This document shows, piece after piece, positions 5,025-6,263 of a stretch of 6,263 nucleotides of DNA (within the stretch, counting starts at the first letter, position 1; each line of letters starts with the position of its first letter). The notes below the pieces were generated by a model, which was given only the letters and a program-made list of their open reading frames with translations, was not told where the DNA came from and did not search any database. The stretch comes from Spirochaetaceae bacterium (GTDB lineage: Bacteria; Spirochaetota; Spirochaetia; B11-G9), in contig JAUVLL010000203.1 of assembly GCA_030600745.1 (NCBI GenBank), positions 1 to 6,263 of the forward strand, written 5' to 3'. Made by a program: the position numbers and the translations under genes.

Positions 5025-6263
5025 TTATTTCCTTAACTCATTCTTCATTGCCTGTCCAAGTAGATCCAGAGTATATGGTTTTTTAATAAACCGGCCGGCA
5101 CCAAGTTTCAATGTTCTATCAACATCCTTATTTTGAGAATATCCACTGGCTATTATTGCTTTTTGACCTGGATGTATCTTTAGAATTCCCTTATACGTCT
5201 GAAAACCGCTTAATCCGGAAGGCATTATCATATCAAGAAGCAGAATATCAACAGTATTTGTTTCAAGCCACTGAATGGCATCCTGTCCGGAACTCACAAA
5301 ATGAGTTTTATATCCCAGATGCCCCAACATTCCCGCGGCGAGGTCCTGTTGAAGCTGCTCGTCATCTATAATAAGAACTGATTCACCTTTACCCATAATA
5401 TCCAATACTTTCTCCGGATCAGAATCATCTATCATCACATCTCTATCTGCAGGAAAAAACAGTTCAAAAGTAGTGCCGTTTTCTGTGCTCTTAACAATAA
5501 TTCCCCCATTATGATCCTGAACAGTATTCCAAACCACCGAAAGGCCAAGACCGGTTCCACTCATTCCCATAACTTTTTTAGTGTAAAAAGGATCAAATAT
5601 TCTCTCACAATCTTCTTCTGCAATTCCATGGCCGGTATCTTTAACACTCATTACAACGTACTCGCCCTTCTCCAGATACTGACCCATGGAAAAAGGAGTA
5701 TCAACATACTGGTTTCTGGTTGATATTGTTAATTCGCCGCTATTTCCCATGGCCTCAACAGCATTTAGAACCAGATTCATAATACATTTTCTAATATGTA
5801 CTTCAGAACAGAAAATATATAGTATATCACTATTATAATTTTTTATAAGAGTGACATTTTCCATCCTGGGTTTTAGTTTTTCATATACAGGAGATTCAAA
5901 ATACTGATCAATTATTCTATTAATAATACACGGTTTTCTGGTACTGGCTACCCCTCTTGCTATTGTGAGTAAATCTGCTACTACATCCGCAGCACGCAGA
6001 CCCGACCTTTTTATTGCTTCAACATACGGTACTATTTCACTCTCCTTTGAAATAGACATCATAATAAGATCGGGATAGCCTACAATTCCGGATAGTATAT
6101 TATTAAGATCATGAGCTACACCACCTGCCATTAGTCCAAGAACTTCCATCTTTTGTGCTCTAAGTAATTTTTGTTCCAGCAAAGCTTTTTCAGCCTCTCT
6201 TTTCTTTTCGTCTGTAAGATCACGAAAAGTTGTCAGACCCCGTTCACCTACAGGACTTAAATC
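5025..6263 (-). CDS. Hybrid sensor histidine kinase with C-terminal receiver (5' end outside window)
   Basis: The open frame runs unbroken to the window end, giving 412 visible residues, so a start at the in-frame TTG at 6182 is not needed and is unlikely. The first residues, DLSPVGERGLTTFRDLTDEK, look like the end of a PAS domain followed by a short coiled coil. HisKA follows with GGVAHDLNNILSGIVGYPDL and phospho-acceptor His51. The ATPase domain has IMNLVLNAVEAM (Asn163, Asn167), DTGHGI at 209-214 and SGTGLGL ending at 241. After an acidic linker comes a receiver with Asp300-Asp301, phospho-acceptor Asp344 (LLLDMIMPSG), Ser373 (IASGYS) and Lys395 (IKKPY). The His-Asp-Leu-Asn-Asn H-box is typical of hybrid kinases that feed a C-terminal receiver, with phosphate passed on or returned. 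No membrane segment is visible in this part. It converges on the Cache-kinase operon, ending 62 bp from it. Whether the two circuits talk to each other is inference from proximity. Confidence 0.95.
   Translation of the reverse strand, partial: DLSPVGERGLTTFRDLTDEKKREAEKALLEQKLLRAQKMEVLGLMAGGVAHDLNNILSGIVGYPDLIMMSISKESEIVPYVEAIKRSGLRAADVVADLLTIARGVASTRKPCIINRIIDQYFESPVYEKLKPRMENVTLIKNYNSDILYIFCSEVHIRKCIMNLVLNAVEAMGNSGELTISTRNQYVDTPFSMGQYLEKGEYVVMSVKDTGHGIAEEDCERIFDPFYTKKVMGMSGTGLGLSVVWNTVQDHNGGIIVKSTENGTTFELFFPADRDVMIDDSDPEKVLDIMGKGESVLIIDDEQLQQDLAAGMLGHLGYKTHFVSSGQDAIQWLETNTVDILLLDMIMPSGLSGFQTYKGILKIHPGQKAIIASGYSQNKDVDRTLKLGAGRFIKKPYTLDLLGQAMKNELRK

Noticed and set aside
5025..6182. Hybrid kinase starting at the TTG at 6182
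   Set aside because: The frame continues without a stop to the window end and the extra 27 residues read as the tail of a PAS domain, so this is an internal codon.
1..6263. CRISPR arrays, tRNA or rRNA genes, riboswitches, tandem repeats
   Set aside because: No regularly spaced repeats, tRNA-like cloverleaf, rRNA segment or conserved leader fold was recognised on either strand.

Overview
The window is AT-rich bacterial DNA. Its signalling proteins suggest a Gram-negative anaerobe of the Desulfobacterota (deltaproteobacterial) type. The evidence is a Cache-domain sensor kinase of a kind common there, stand-alone receivers placed right behind the kinase, and a hybrid PAS/HisKA/HATPase/REC kinase. 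This placement is an inference from family resemblance, and a spirochaete or another phylum cannot be excluded. Several genes appear to start with TTG or GTG.

Left edge (1-527, minus strand): the start of thpR (RNA 2',3'-cyclic phosphodiesterase) runs off the window. Just upstream of it in transcription order is a broken alpha/beta-hydrolase gene. That gene keeps its nucleophile-elbow serine, catalytic aspartate and catalytic histidine, but a TAG sits where a conserved Trp is expected and the whole N-terminal half is missing. Positions 528-729 hold no convincing gene. They are followed by a good promoter facing right.

Middle (730-1949, plus strand): a six-helix membrane protein with a Mpv17/PMP22-like C-terminus and a PaaI-type hotdog thioesterase, each with a clear ribosome binding site, probably transcribed together.

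Signalling block (1954-4962, plus strand): a second near-consensus promoter precedes a Cache-HAMP-HisKA-HATPase sensor kinase, a 129-aa receiver-only protein whose start overlaps the kinase stop by 8 bp, and a second receiver carrying an uncharacterised helical C-terminal domain. No DNA-binding output domain is visible in the operon, so the output is probably by protein-protein interaction or a phosphorelay.

Right edge (5025-6263, minus strand): a convergent hybrid histidine kinase, cut off by the window end inside or just after a PAS-like segment. It ends in a receiver with all key residues. With the plus-strand operon this gives two histidine kinases and three receivers within about 4.3 kb, which is the main biological theme of the window. 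Nothing here amounts to a clearly new system. The best leads are the helical output domain, the promoter that sits almost on top of the kinase ribosome binding site, and the decayed hydrolase.
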